Assembly: GCA_000242815.2 (NCBI GenBank)
Contig: AHHB01000007.1
Span: 62,001 to 126,000, forward strand
Direction: 5' to 3'
Source: Janthinobacterium lividum PAMC 25724
Lineage (GTDB): Bacteria > Pseudomonadota > Gammaproteobacteria > Burkholderiales > Burkholderiaceae_D
Length of the DNA stretch: 64,000 bases
The notes under the pieces were generated by a model. It had not been told where the DNA came from. It did not search any database and saw nothing but the letters and a program-made list of their open reading frames with translations. Shown here piece by piece: positions 20,158-28,236 of this stretch. Position 1 is the first letter of the stretch, and every line of letters begins with the position of its first letter. The position numbers and the translations under genes are program-made.

Positions 20158-20808
20158 ATGAAATTGTGGAGCGAGACGTTTCGTGATGGCGGGCTGATGC
20201 CGGCCGAGTATGCTTTTGCCGAGATCGATCCAGCCAGCCGCGTGCGCCTCGCCGGCAACCGCAATCCCCATCTGGCTTGGGACGAGGTGCCTAACGGTAC
20301 CGAGTCGCTGGCCCTGTTCTGCATCGACCCCGATGCGCCGCAAGACGCCAGCCTGGCCAACCGCAACGACCAATCGCTGCCGCTGACGGCGCCGCGCAGC
20401 AACTTTTATCACTGGAGCTTGCTCGATTTGCCGCCCGCCATGCGCGCTATTGCCGCCGGTGAATTTTCCAGCGGCATGACGCCGCGCGGCAAGGCTGCCG
20501 CTACTGGCACTGGTGCTGGGCTGCCATTGCGCCAGGGCCTGAATGACTATACGGGCTGGTTTGCCGGTGATGCCGCCATGGCCGGCGATTATTACGGCTA
20601 TGATGGACCGTGTCCGCCATGGAATGACGAGCGCATCCACCATTACCTTTTCCGTCTGTATGCGCTCGACGTGCCGCAACTGGCCTTGCCCCAGCGTTTT
20701 ACCGGGCAGCAAGCGCACGCCGCTCTGTACGGCCACATCCTCGACGAAGCCCAGCTCGTCGTTGCCTACTCGCTCAACCCCGAGCTGGCACTTACCCTGA
20801 AGAAATAA
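20158..20808 (+). CDS. YbhB/YbcL family (PEBP-like) protein
   Basis: 216 residues. Phosphatidylethanolamine-binding protein fold: NPHLAWDEVPNGTESLALFCIDPDAP, then FYHWSLLDLPP and YDGPCPPWNDERIHHYLFRLYALD. These carry the conserved Asp/His ligand-binding pocket of PEBPs. The bacterial members have no firm function. GGGGAG ten to fifteen bases upstream. It sits 25 bp after dtd and 3 bp before the phosphatase gene, so probably in one transcript. Confidence 0.88.
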   Translation: MKLWSETFRDGGLMPAEYAFAEIDPASRVRLAGNRNPHLAWDEVPNGTESLALFCIDPDAPQDASLANRNDQSLPLTAPRSNFYHWSLLDLPPAMRAIAAGEFSSGMTPRGKAAATGTGAGLPLRQGLNDYTGWFAGDAAMAGDYYGYDGPCPPWNDERIHHYLFRLYALDVPQLALPQRFTGQQAHAALYGHILDEAQLVVAYSLNPELALTLKK

Positions 20809-20811
20809 AGC

Positions 20812-21456
20812 ATGAGCACCACGATTTTACTCATACGCCATGGCGAAACGGCCTGGAATGCGGGCCGCCGCCTGCAGGGCCATATCGATATCGCCTTGAA
20901 CGCGGCGGGCCTGGCGCAAGCGGGGGCGCTGGGGCAGGCGCTGGCGGACGCACCGCTGGCCGCCATCATTGCCAGCGATTTGCAACGCGCGCAGCAGACG
21001 GCGCAAGCCGTGGCCGATGTGCAAGACTTGCCCGTGCAAATAGATCCTTTGCTGCGCGAGCGCTGCTATGGCGCCTTCGAAGGCTTGCTGTATGCCGACA
21101 TTGCGGCGCGCTATGCACATGAGTATGCGCAATGGCAATCGCGGCAGATCGATGCCGTGATGCCGTCCGGCGAGCGCGAGGCGGAGAGTTTCCGCCAGTT
21201 TTATGCGCGCGCCAATGGCGCTATCGCCCGCTGGGCCCAGCAGTATGAGGGCCAGACGATTGCCATCGTGGCGCACGGCGGCGTGCTTGAGTGTGCCTAC
21301 CGCGAAGCGCTCGGCATGGCGCTCGACAGCCCGCGTGACTTCCAGGTGAAAAATGCCAGCGTCAACCGTTTTTTGTATGCCGACGGCAAGCTGCATTTAG
21401 TGCATTGGGGAAATATCGAACATCTGAGCGCGCCCGCGATGGACGAGCTGGGCTAA
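20812..21456 (+). CDS. Histidine phosphatase family protein (GpmB/CobC-like)
   Basis: 214 residues. The catalytic RHG motif is in LIRHGETAWNAGRRLQGH at residues 8-10, the second Arg in SDLQRAQQTA, the acid in RERCYGAFEG and the second catalytic His in VAHGGVLECAYR. This is the 2H-phosphatase core. The substrate cannot be told from sequence. It starts 3 bp after the PEBP-like gene. Confidence 0.9.
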   Translation: MSTTILLIRHGETAWNAGRRLQGHIDIALNAAGLAQAGALGQALADAPLAAIIASDLQRAQQTAQAVADVQDLPVQIDPLLRERCYGAFEGLLYADIAARYAHEYAQWQSRQIDAVMPSGEREAESFRQFYARANGAIARWAQQYEGQTIAIVAHGGVLECAYREALGMALDSPRDFQVKNASVNRFLYADGKLHLVHWGNIEHLSAPAMDELG

Positions 21457-21573
21457 CAGCGCTCTACGCGGCCCCATAGTCACTCTGACGCACTGATCGA
21501 AAAAATAGTGCTTATTATTTAGGCAGGGAATCGGTTAAAATAGCAGGTTCCCCCGTCCATTCCAGGTTCTTCA

Positions 21574-22626
21574 GTGCAAATCGGCCCTCACATTCTGCGC
21601 AACAACGTTTTCGTCGCTCCCATGGCGGGCGTGACGGACCGGCCTTTCCGTCAGTTGTGCAAGCAACTGGGTGCCGGCTATGCCGTGTCGGAGATGGCGG
21701 CGTCGAATCCGCGCCTGTGGGCGACGGAAAAAAGCACGCGTCGCACGGATCACGAAGGCGAAATGGAGCCGAAAGCCGTGCAAATCGCCGGCGCCGATCC
21801 ACAAGACCTGGCCGATTGCGCCAAGTTCAACGTCGACCGCGGTGCGCAGATCATCGACATCAACATGGGTTGCCCCGTGAAGAAGGTATGCAACAGCTGG
21901 TGCGGTTCGGCCTTGCTGCAAAACGAAAGCCTGGTCGAACGGATTTTGCACGCCGTCGTCAACGCCGTTGATGTGCCCGTTACCTTGAAGTTTCGCACGG
22001 GCTGGAACCGCGAAAACAAAAATGCCTTGCGCATCGCCCGCATCGCCGAGCAGGCCGGCATCCAGATGCTGACCTTGCACGGCCGCACGCGCGCCGATGG
22101 CTACAAAGGTGATGCCGAATATGAAACTATTGCCGCAGTGAAAGCATCGGTGGGCATTCCAGTGGTCGCCAATGGCGACATCACCAGCCCGCAGAAGGCC
22201 CGCTTCGTGCTCGATCAAACGGGTGCCGATGCCGTCATGATCGGCCGCGCGGCGCAGGGGCGGCCGTGGATTTGTCGCGAAATCGACCATTTCTTGCGTA
22301 CCGGCACCTTGCTGCCGGCGCCCTACGTGGACGAAGTACGCACCTTGATGGATGAGCATTTGCGCGCCCATTACGCGTTTTACGGCGAATTCCTCGGTGT
22401 GCGCACAGCACGCAAGCACATCGGTTGGTATGTGCAGGACCTGGAAGGCGGCGAAGCGTTCCGCCAGCAAATGAACTTGCTGGAGTCGACGGACGCGCAA
22501 TTGCTGGCCGTCGATCAATTTTTTGAGTCGCAATGGAAATTTGGCGAGCGGTTACAATACCGCCTCTCCGAATCGAGTGAAAGTGGCCTGATCGATGTGA
22601 TCAAACCTACGGCCACGGCAGCATGA
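21574..22626 (+). CDS. dusB: tRNA-dihydrouridine synthase B
   Basis: FMN-dependent reduction of uridines in the tRNA D-loop. 350 residues with a GTG start. Diagnostic segments: APMAGVTDRPFRQLC, INMGCPVKKVCNSWCGSALL with the catalytic Cys in KKVCN, LHGRTR and MIGRAAQGRPW. CCAGG lies about nine bases before the GTG. fis follows after 180 bp, the arrangement seen across proteobacteria. Confidence 0.95.
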   Translation: MQIGPHILRNNVFVAPMAGVTDRPFRQLCKQLGAGYAVSEMAASNPRLWATEKSTRRTDHEGEMEPKAVQIAGADPQDLADCAKFNVDRGAQIIDINMGCPVKKVCNSWCGSALLQNESLVERILHAVVNAVDVPVTLKFRTGWNRENKNALRIARIAEQAGIQMLTLHGRTRADGYKGDAEYETIAAVKASVGIPVVANGDITSPQKARFVLDQTGADAVMIGRAAQGRPWICREIDHFLRTGTLLPAPYVDEVRTLMDEHLRAHYAFYGEFLGVRTARKHIGWYVQDLEGGEAFRQQMNLLESTDAQLLAVDQFFESQWKFGERLQYRLSESSESGLIDVIKPTATAA

Positions 22627-22647
22627 GCAGATAACACAAGCAGGAAA

Positions 22648-22676
22648 ATAAGTTAGCAGTAGATAAGTTAGCAGTA
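22648..22676 (+). repeat. 15-bp tandem direct repeat in the dusB-fis gap
   Basis: ATAAGTTAGCAGTA occurs twice, at 22648-22661 and 22663-22676, one period being 15 bp. The rest of the 180-bp gap shows no coding potential. A role in fis control is possible but unsupported. Confidence 0.6.
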
Positions 22677-22807
22677 ATACAAGGGCGAGCGCCTATACAG
22701 AGCGTCATGCAATATTAATTACAACACCGGGGCAAGATGGCAGCACGCGGACCGCATGAGCGGCGCGGCACCCGATTGCCTGGTGTTCAGCCGGTTGAAG
22801 CATACAA

Positions 22808-23041
22808 ATGAGTAAAGAAAGCATTCAGGAAGTCGTACAGAAAAGTCTAGAAGATTACTTCAATGACCTGGGCGAACAACAAGCATCGAATATCTATGAC
22901 ATGGTCGTGCTGACCGTGGAAAAGCCCATCCTGGAGGTCGTGATGACACGCGCCGATGGCAACCAGTCGCACGCCGCGCAGATGCTGGGCATCAACCGCA
23001 ACACCTTGCGCAAGAAATTGCAGGAGCACGGTTTGCTGTAA
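22808..23041 (+). CDS. fis: Fis family nucleoid-associated regulator
   Basis: 77 residues, shorter than E. coli Fis (98) at the N-terminus as is usual in betaproteobacteria. The C-terminal helix-turn-helix is intact: GNQSHAAQMLGINRNTLRKK. The dimerisation helix region YNDLGEQQASNIYDMVV-like precedes it. It lies downstream of dusB and upstream of purH. Confidence 0.95.
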   Translation: MSKESIQEVVQKSLEDYFNDLGEQQASNIYDMVVLTVEKPILEVVMTRADGNQSHAAQMLGINRNTLRKKLQEHGLL

Positions 23042-23149
23042 TGCCGGCATGCAAGTGACGCCAAGATTTGAATCCGCCGCCGCCGCCGCCGCAGCCAGAC
23101 GACTGAGCGGCGCCATTCGCCAAGAACACTTAACCACCTAGCCACAGCC

Positions 23150-24736
23150 ATGATCAAACAAGCTCTCCTTTCCGTTTCCGACAAGACCGGCGTTCTCGAA
23201 TTCGCGCGTGCCCTGTCTGCCCTCGGCGTCAACCTCCTGTCCACCGGCGGTACCGCCAAATTACTGGCAGACAACGGTGTTCCCGTCACGGAAGTTGCCG
23301 ATTACACGGGTTTCCCGGAGATGCTCGATGGCCGTGTGAAGACCTTGCACCCGAAAGTGCACGGCGGTATCCTGGCGCGCCGCGATTTCCCCGAGCATAT
23401 GTCGAAACTGGTCGAGCACGACATGCCGACCATCGACATGGTGGTGGTCAACCTGTATCCATTCCAGGGCACGGTCGCCAAGGCCGATTGCACGCTGGAA
23501 GACGCGATCGAAAACATCGATATCGGCGGACCGACCATGTTGCGTTCGGCAGCCAAGAACCACAAGGACGTCGTCGTCATCTGCGATCCGACCGACTACG
23601 GCGCTGTGCTGGCGGAATTGCGCTCGGCCGACGGCACGGCCGGCACGGTCAGCTACGATACCAAGTTCATGCTGGCGAAAAAAGTCTTTGCGCATACGGC
23701 GCAATACGATGGCGCCATCACCAACTACCTGACCAGCCTGGGGCCGACGAAAGTGCACGCCGAGCGCGGCGCCTACCCGCAAGTGTTGAACGTTGCATTT
23801 GAGAAAGTGCAAGACATGCGTTACGGTGAAAATCCGCATCAGAGCGCCGCTTTCTACCGCGATCTGATCACGATCGATGGCGCGCTGGCCAACTACCGCC
23901 AGTTGCAAGGCAAGGAATTGTCGTACAACAACATCGCCGATGCCGATGCAGCCTGGGAGTGCGTGAAGAGTCTGGGCGGCTTTGAGCAAAGCGCTGCCTG
24001 CGTTATCGTCAAGCACGCCAACCCGTGCGGCGTCGCGCTGGGCAAGAATGCGGCTCAAGCCTATGCGCGCGCCCTGCAGACCGACCCGACTTCCGCGTTT
24101 GGCGGCATCATCGCCTTCAACACGGAACTCGACGGCGCCACCGCCGCCGAAATCGCCAAGCTGTTCGTCGAAGTGCTGATCGCGCCATCGTTCTCGGCCG
24201 AAGCGAAACAGATTCTGTCGAGCAAGCAAAACGTGCGCATGCTGGAAATCGCGCTGGGCAGCGGCGTCAACGCCATGGACTTCAAGCGCGTCGGTGGCGG
24301 CTTGCTGGTGCAATCGCCGGATGCGAAAAACGTCGGCGTCGGCGACTTGCGCGTCGTCAGCAAGCTGCAGCCAACGCCGCAGCAATTGTCCGACCTGATG
24401 TTCGCCTGGAAAGTAGCGAAATTCGTCAAGTCGAACGCCATCGTCTTCTGTGGCAATAACATGACCCTGGGCGTGGGCGCTGGCCAGATGAGCCGTATCG
24501 ACTCGGCCCGCATCGCATCGATCAAGGCGCAAAACGCTGGCCTGTCGCTGACCGGCTCGGTGGTGGCGTCGGACGCCTTCTTCCCGTTCCGCGACGGCCT
24601 CGACGTCGTCGTCGACGCGGGCGCGACCTGCGTGATCCACCCGGGCGGCTCCATGCGCGACCAGGAAGTGATCGATGCGGCGGACGAACGTGGCGTGGTC
24701 ATGCTCTACACGGGCACGCGTCATTTCCGTCATTAA
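23150..24736 (+). CDS. purH: Bifunctional AICAR transformylase / IMP cyclohydrolase
   Basis: Last two steps of purine synthesis. 528 residues. N-terminal MGS-like cyclohydrolase domain ([26 protein letters not shown]) and C-terminal transformylase domain with the catalytic KHANPCG around residue 289. The C-terminal segment [12 protein letters not shown] and [13 protein letters not shown] is intact. A GGGGTC palindrome follows 20 bp after the stop. Confidence 0.98.
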   Translation: MIKQALLSVSDKTGVLEFARALSALGVNLLSTGGTAKLLADNGVPVTEVADYTGFPEMLDGRVKTLHPKVHGGILARRDFPEHMSKLVEHDMPTIDMVVVNLYPFQGTVAKADCTLEDAIENIDIGGPTMLRSAAKNHKDVVVICDPTDYGAVLAELRSADGTAGTVSYDTKFMLAKKVFAHTAQYDGAITNYLTSLGPTKVHAERGAYPQVLNVAFEKVQDMRYGENPHQSAAFYRDLITIDGALANYRQLQGKELSYNNIADADAAWECVKSLGGFEQSAACVIVKHANPCGVALGKNAAQAYARALQTDPTSAFGGIIAFNTELDGATAAEIAKLFVEVLIAPSFSAEAKQILSSKQNVRMLEIALGSGVNAMDFKRVGGGLLVQSPDAKNVGVGDLRVVSKLQPTPQQLSDLMFAWKVAKFVKSNAIVFCGNNMTLGVGAGQMSRIDSARIASIKAQNAGLSLTGSVVASDAFFPFRDGLDVVVDAGATCVIHPGGSMRDQEVIDAADERGVVMLYTGTRHFRH

Positions 24737-24757
24737 TTAAACCCAACGGCAAATGCT

Positions 24758-24784
24758 GGGGTCAGACCCGCCGGGTCTGACCCC
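24758..24784. repeat. GGGGTC palindromic repeat, copy 2
   Basis: Perfect 12-bp inverted repeat GGGGTCAGACCC / GGGTCTGACCCC with a three-base centre. Flanks resemble copy 1 at 11783 (ACGGCAAAT before, GATGTTGCTTGTGGGGT after), so the shared unit is about 55 bp. It may act as a purH terminator. Confidence 0.65.
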
Positions 24785-24815
24785 GGATGTTGCTTGTGGG
24801 GTGACGATGTATAGA

Positions 24816-24850
24816 ACGGCAGGCACCGGTTATTCACCGGTGTCTGCCGT
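24816..24850. terminator. Long hairpin between purH and ruvC
   Basis: 15-base arms ACGGCAGGCACCGGT and ACCGGTGTCTGCCGT, with one G-T wobble, around TATTC. There is no T run on either side, so it may be a transcript 3' end, an RNA-stability element or a protein site rather than an intrinsic terminator. It ends 20 bp before ruvC. Confidence 0.5.
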
Positions 24851-24870
24851 ATTCATTATAGAATCTGGCG

Positions 24871-25410
24871 ATGATTATTCTTGGCATCGATCCTGGGCTG
24901 CGCACGACCGGCTTTGGGGTCATTGAAAAACACGGCAACAAGCTGCGCTATATCGCTTCGGGGACCGTCAAGACCGGTTCCGAAGAGCAATTGCCGCCGC
25001 GCCTGAAGATCATCTTGCACGGCGTGAGCGAAATCGTCAGCACTTACCGGCCCGACTGCGCGGCCATCGAAAAAGTGTTTGTCAACGTCAATCCCCAATC
25101 GACTCTGCTGCTGGGCCAGGCGCGCGGCGCGGCCATTTGCGCGCTCGTGCATGCCGACCTGTCGGTGGCCGAATACACGGCGCTGCAAGTGAAACAAGCC
25201 GTCACGGGCCACGGCAAGGCGGCCAAGGAGCAGGTGCAGGAGATGGTGGCGCGACTGCTGTCCTTGCCCGGCTTGCCTGGTACGGATGCGGCCGATGCGC
25301 TGGGCGTGGCCATTTGCCATGCCAACAGTATCGATGCGCTGGCCATGCTCGGCGCGGTGGCGCCCCAACTGCAAGGCTTGCGCATGAAGCGCGGCCGTTT
25401 AGTGGGATAG
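24871..25410 (+). CDS. ruvC: Holliday junction endodeoxyribonuclease RuvC
   Basis: 179 residues. Metal-binding acidic residues: Asp in [12 protein letters not shown] at the start, Glu in AAIEKVFVN near 68, and the [14 protein letters not shown] segment near 140-150. Resolves Holliday junctions moved by RuvAB. It is followed by ruvA and ruvB with short gaps, so all three resolvasome components are encoded together. The ribosome binding site is weak. Confidence 0.97.
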   Translation: MIILGIDPGLRTTGFGVIEKHGNKLRYIASGTVKTGSEEQLPPRLKIILHGVSEIVSTYRPDCAAIEKVFVNVNPQSTLLLGQARGAAICALVHADLSVAEYTALQVKQAVTGHGKAAKEQVQEMVARLLSLPGLPGTDAADALGVAICHANSIDALAMLGAVAPQLQGLRMKRGRLVG

Positions 25411-25452
25411 GCGCATGGCCCTCATATATATACACAACATTAGGAACACGCG

Positions 25453-26031
25453 ATGATAGGTCGTCTCTCCGGTATTTTGCTTGAAAAGAATCCGCCACAA
25501 TTGCTGGTCGATTGCCAGGGCGTCGGCTATGAAGTCGATGTGCCGATGAGCACGTTCTACAACTTGCCCCAAGTGGGCGAAAAAGTCGTGCTGTTCACGC
25601 ACCAAGCCATCCGCGAAGATGCGCACCTGCTGTTTGGCTTCGGCAATGCGGCCGAGCGGGCCGTGTTCCGCCAGTTGATCAAGATCACGGGCGTGGGCGC
25701 GCGCATGGCCTTGTCCATCCTGTCGGGCATGACGATTGCCGACCTGGCGCAAGCGATCACCTTGCAAGATTCGGGCCGCCTGGTCAGAGTGCCTGGCATC
25801 GGCAAGAAGACGGCCGAACGCCTGTTGTTGGAATTGAAGGGCAAGATCGGTGCGGATCTCGGCCCGCTAGGCGCACACGCTGCGCCCGATGCGCAGTCCG
25901 ATATCCTCAATGCCCTGCTGGCGCTGGGCTATTCGGACAAGGAAGCAATGGCAGCCGTGAAAAACGTGCCGGCCAGCAGTGGCGTGTCGGACGGCATCAA
26001 ACTGGCGCTGAAAGCGCTGTCGAAAGGCTAA
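25453..26031 (+). CDS. ruvA: Holliday junction DNA helicase subunit RuvA
   Basis: 192 residues. N-terminal OB-fold ([21 protein letters not shown]), two helix-hairpin-helix motifs ([13 protein letters not shown] and [20 protein letters not shown]) and the C-terminal domain III that contacts RuvB ([16 protein letters not shown]). TTAGGA seven bases upstream. ruvB follows after 12 bp. Confidence 0.97.
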   Translation: MIGRLSGILLEKNPPQLLVDCQGVGYEVDVPMSTFYNLPQVGEKVVLFTHQAIREDAHLLFGFGNAAERAVFRQLIKITGVGARMALSILSGMTIADLAQAITLQDSGRLVRVPGIGKKTAERLLLELKGKIGADLGPLGAHAAPDAQSDILNALLALGYSDKEAMAAVKNVPASSGVSDGIKLALKALSKG

Positions 26032-26043
26032 CGGGAACACTGC

Positions 26044-27099
26044 ATGAGCATCCAGACCGATATCTTCACGGAGCAGCGCATCATCGACGCGGCGCCCATC
26101 TCGCATAACGAAGAGGCCATCGAACGGGCCTTGCGCCCCAAGCAACTCGACGAGTACGTGGGACAGGAAAAGATCCGCGACCAGCTGGAAATCTTCATCA
26201 CGGCCGCGCGCCAGCGCAAGGAAGCGCTCGACCATACCTTGCTGTTCGGGCCACCTGGCCTGGGCAAGACGACCCTGGCGCACATCATCGCGCGCGAAAT
26301 GGGCGTCAATCTGCGCCAGACCTCGGGCCCCGTGCTGGAACGCCCGGGCGACCTGGCGGCGATTTTGACGAACCTGGAAGCGAACGACGTCCTGTTCATC
26401 GATGAAATCCACCGGCTGTCACCGGTTGTGGAAGAGATTCTGTATCCGGCGCTCGAAGATTATCAAATCGATATCATGATCGGCGAAGGCCCGGCTGCGC
26501 GTTCCGTGAAGCTCGATTTGCAGCCGTTTACCCTGGTCGGCGCCACCACGCGCGCCGGCATGCTGACCAATCCGCTGCGCGACCGTTTTGGCATCGTCGC
26601 GCGTCTGGAGTTCTATAACACGGGCGAATTGACGAAGATCGTCACGCGCAGCGCCGCCTTGCTGAAAGCGCCCATCGACCCGGAAGGTGCGCATGAGATC
26701 GCCCAGCGCGCGCGTGGCACGCCGCGCATCGCCAACCGCTTGCTGCGCCGCGTGCGCGATTTCGCGGAAGTCAAAAGCAATGGCGACATTACCAAGGTGG
26801 TGGCCGACCGCGCGCTGGCCATGCTCGACGTCGATTCCGTGGGCTTTGACGTGATGGACCGCAAGCTGCTCGAAGCGGTGCTGTTCAAGTTCGGCGGCGG
26901 CCCCGTCGGCATCGGCAACCTGGCAGCCGCCATCGGCGAAGCGGCCGATACCATCGAAGACGTACTGGAACCGTATTTGATTCAGCAAGGCTTTTTGCAG
27001 CGCACGCCGCGTGGCAGGGTCGCTACGCCAGCGGCCTATCTGCACTTCGGCGTCAGCGCGCCGCGCACCGGCCCCGGTGGTGAAGCGTGGGAACTGTGA
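26044..27099 (+). CDS. ruvB: Holliday junction DNA helicase RuvB
   Basis: 351 residues, AAA+ motor. Walker [10 protein letters not shown] near residue 68, Walker [12 protein letters not shown], sensor 1 [10 protein letters not shown] and the arginine finger region [12 protein letters not shown]. The C-terminal winged helix ends [13 protein letters not shown]. Last gene of the ruvCAB set. Confidence 0.98.
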   Translation: MSIQTDIFTEQRIIDAAPISHNEEAIERALRPKQLDEYVGQEKIRDQLEIFITAARQRKEALDHTLLFGPPGLGKTTLAHIIAREMGVNLRQTSGPVLERPGDLAAILTNLEANDVLFIDEIHRLSPVVEEILYPALEDYQIDIMIGEGPAARSVKLDLQPFTLVGATTRAGMLTNPLRDRFGIVARLEFYNTGELTKIVTRSAALLKAPIDPEGAHEIAQRARGTPRIANRLLRRVRDFAEVKSNGDITKVVADRALAMLDVDSVGFDVMDRKLLEAVLFKFGGGPVGIGNLAAAIGEAADTIEDVLEPYLIQQGFLQRTPRGRVATPAAYLHFGVSAPRTGPGGEAWEL

Positions 27100-27131
27100 T
27101 GGCGCACGAGCGTCAACCGAGTATGCCGAGC

Positions 27132-27608
27132 ATGCAAATCTGGATCGACGCCGATGCCTGCCCCGTGGTCATCAAGGAAATCCTGTACCGCGTGGCCGAG
27201 CGCCTGGAGTTGCCGCTCATCCTGGTAGCCAACCAGGGCTTGCGCGTGCCGCCGTCGCGTTTTATTCGCACCGTGCAAGTGCCGTCCGGTGCCGATGTGG
27301 CGGACCAGGAAATCGTGCGGCTGTTGAATCCGGGCGACCTCGTCATCACGGGCGATATTCCGCTGGCGGCCGACGTGCTGACCAAGGGCGGTTTTGCGCT
27401 CAATCCGCGTGGCGATTTTTACACGAAGGACAATATCGCCCAGCAATTGACGATGCGCGCCTTCATGGAAGAATTGCGCAGTGGCGGCGTGGACACCGGT
27501 GGCCCGGCCGCCTTCAGCCAGTCCGACCGGCAGCAGTTCGCCAACAGCCTGGACCGGCATCTGAGCAAGCATCACCGCAAGCCGGCGCCAGCCGTGCGCC
27601 AGACGTAA
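27132..27608 (+). CDS. YaiI/YqxD family protein (DUF188)
   Basis: 158 residues. The start [20 protein letters not shown] matches the family start residue for residue in style, so ATG 27132 was preferred to ATG 27099, which overlaps the ruvB stop. Other family marks are [29 protein letters not shown] and LNPRGDFYT. The fold is PIN-like, with the Asp pairs DAD and TGD as possible metal ligands; the substrate is not established. It probably shares the ruv transcript. Confidence 0.88.
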   Translation: MQIWIDADACPVVIKEILYRVAERLELPLILVANQGLRVPPSRFIRTVQVPSGADVADQEIVRLLNPGDLVITGDIPLAADVLTKGGFALNPRGDFYTKDNIAQQLTMRAFMEELRSGGVDTGGPAAFSQSDRQQFANSLDRHLSKHHRKPAPAVRQT

Positions 27609-27610
27609 AA

Positions 27611-27631
27611 AAGCCGGCGCAGGGCCGGCTT
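27611..27631 (-). terminator. Intrinsic terminator between DUF188 and DUF2147 genes
   Basis: Stem AAGCCGGC / GCCGGCTT around five bases. On the minus strand it is followed by TTTTTT minus-side bases (the A run at 27607-27612), so it is a strong terminator for the DUF2147 gene and can also serve the ruv transcript as a hairpin. Confidence 0.75.
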
Positions 27632-27654
27632 CAGCGGGGCCGTGCGTGCGCTGC

Positions 27655-28122
27655 TTATTCTTCGCGCAACCACGTCTGCGAACGGCCAAACATCGGCACA
27701 CCGACATAGCCGCGCACTTGCAGCTTGCTGCCGCCTTCCGTCAGTTCAGCCTTGCTCTTGTAGACCTTGCCGCTGGCCGGATCCGTGATTTCGCCGCCCG
27801 CCCATTCCTTGCCGTCATATTTCAGGCCGGACAAGATCACCAGGCCGATGATGGGCTGGTCCTTGTTGGCGCCCGTGCACTTGTCGCACTTGGGGTTTGG
27901 ATCTTCATTCGGGCTACGGAACAGCTTGTCAATCTTGCCTTGCAAGACGCCGTTGCTTTCCGTGATGACGACCAGCGATTTCGGTTTGCCGGTGGCGTCG
28001 TCGATGGTTTTCCACGTGCCGACCGCGGTGTTGTTGCCGTCGCGCGCGGCGGCGCTGCCGGCGATAGCCAGGGCGGCCATCATGATGCTTGCTGCGACGC
28101 TTGCTTTGGATATTTTATGCAT
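27655..28122 (-). CDS. Secreted DUF2147 domain protein
   Basis: 155 residues with a clear signal peptide (hydrophobic SIMMAALAIAGSAAA, cleavage near residue 26). The mature part has the DUF2147 pattern: GTWKTIDDATGKPKSLVVIT, GKIDKLF, CDKCTGANKDQPIIGLVILSGL and GEITDPASGKVYKSKAEL. The two cysteines in CDKC are conserved in the family. Beta-barrel, lipocalin-like fold is predicted for the family; function unknown. AGGAG lies about eight bases before the start. It is downstream of valS on the same strand in orientation, with its own gap of 114 bp. Confidence 0.88.
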   Translation of the reverse strand: MHKISKASVAASIMMAALAIAGSAAARDGNNTAVGTWKTIDDATGKPKSLVVITESNGVLQGKIDKLFRSPNEDPNPKCDKCTGANKDQPIIGLVILSGLKYDGKEWAGGEITDPASGKVYKSKAELTEGGSKLQVRGYVGVPMFGRSQTWLREE

Positions 28123-28191
28123 TGCTAGTCTCCTATGGTTTTTTTGATCGGATCACGAACATTCTATATACCAAGGCAAGACCAGCAGTGC

Positions 28192-28219
28192 TGCGCGGCG
28201 TCACGCAGGACGCCGCGCA
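28192..28219 (-). terminator. GC-rich hairpin after valS
   Basis: Perfect 11-bp arms TGCGCGGCGTC / GACGCCGCGCA around six bases, 18 bp past the valS stop. There is no T run, so any termination role is uncertain. Confidence 0.45.
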
Positions 28220-28236
28220 ATCTTGCCAAACTTGCC

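Noticed and set aside
21880..21920. DusB motif CNSWCGSALL as a possible active-site change
   Set aside because: The catalytic Cys in KKVCN is kept; only the less conserved residues after it differ.
23261..24733. A 490-codon open frame opposite purH
   Set aside because: Antisense to a complete PurH; composition typical of a shadow.
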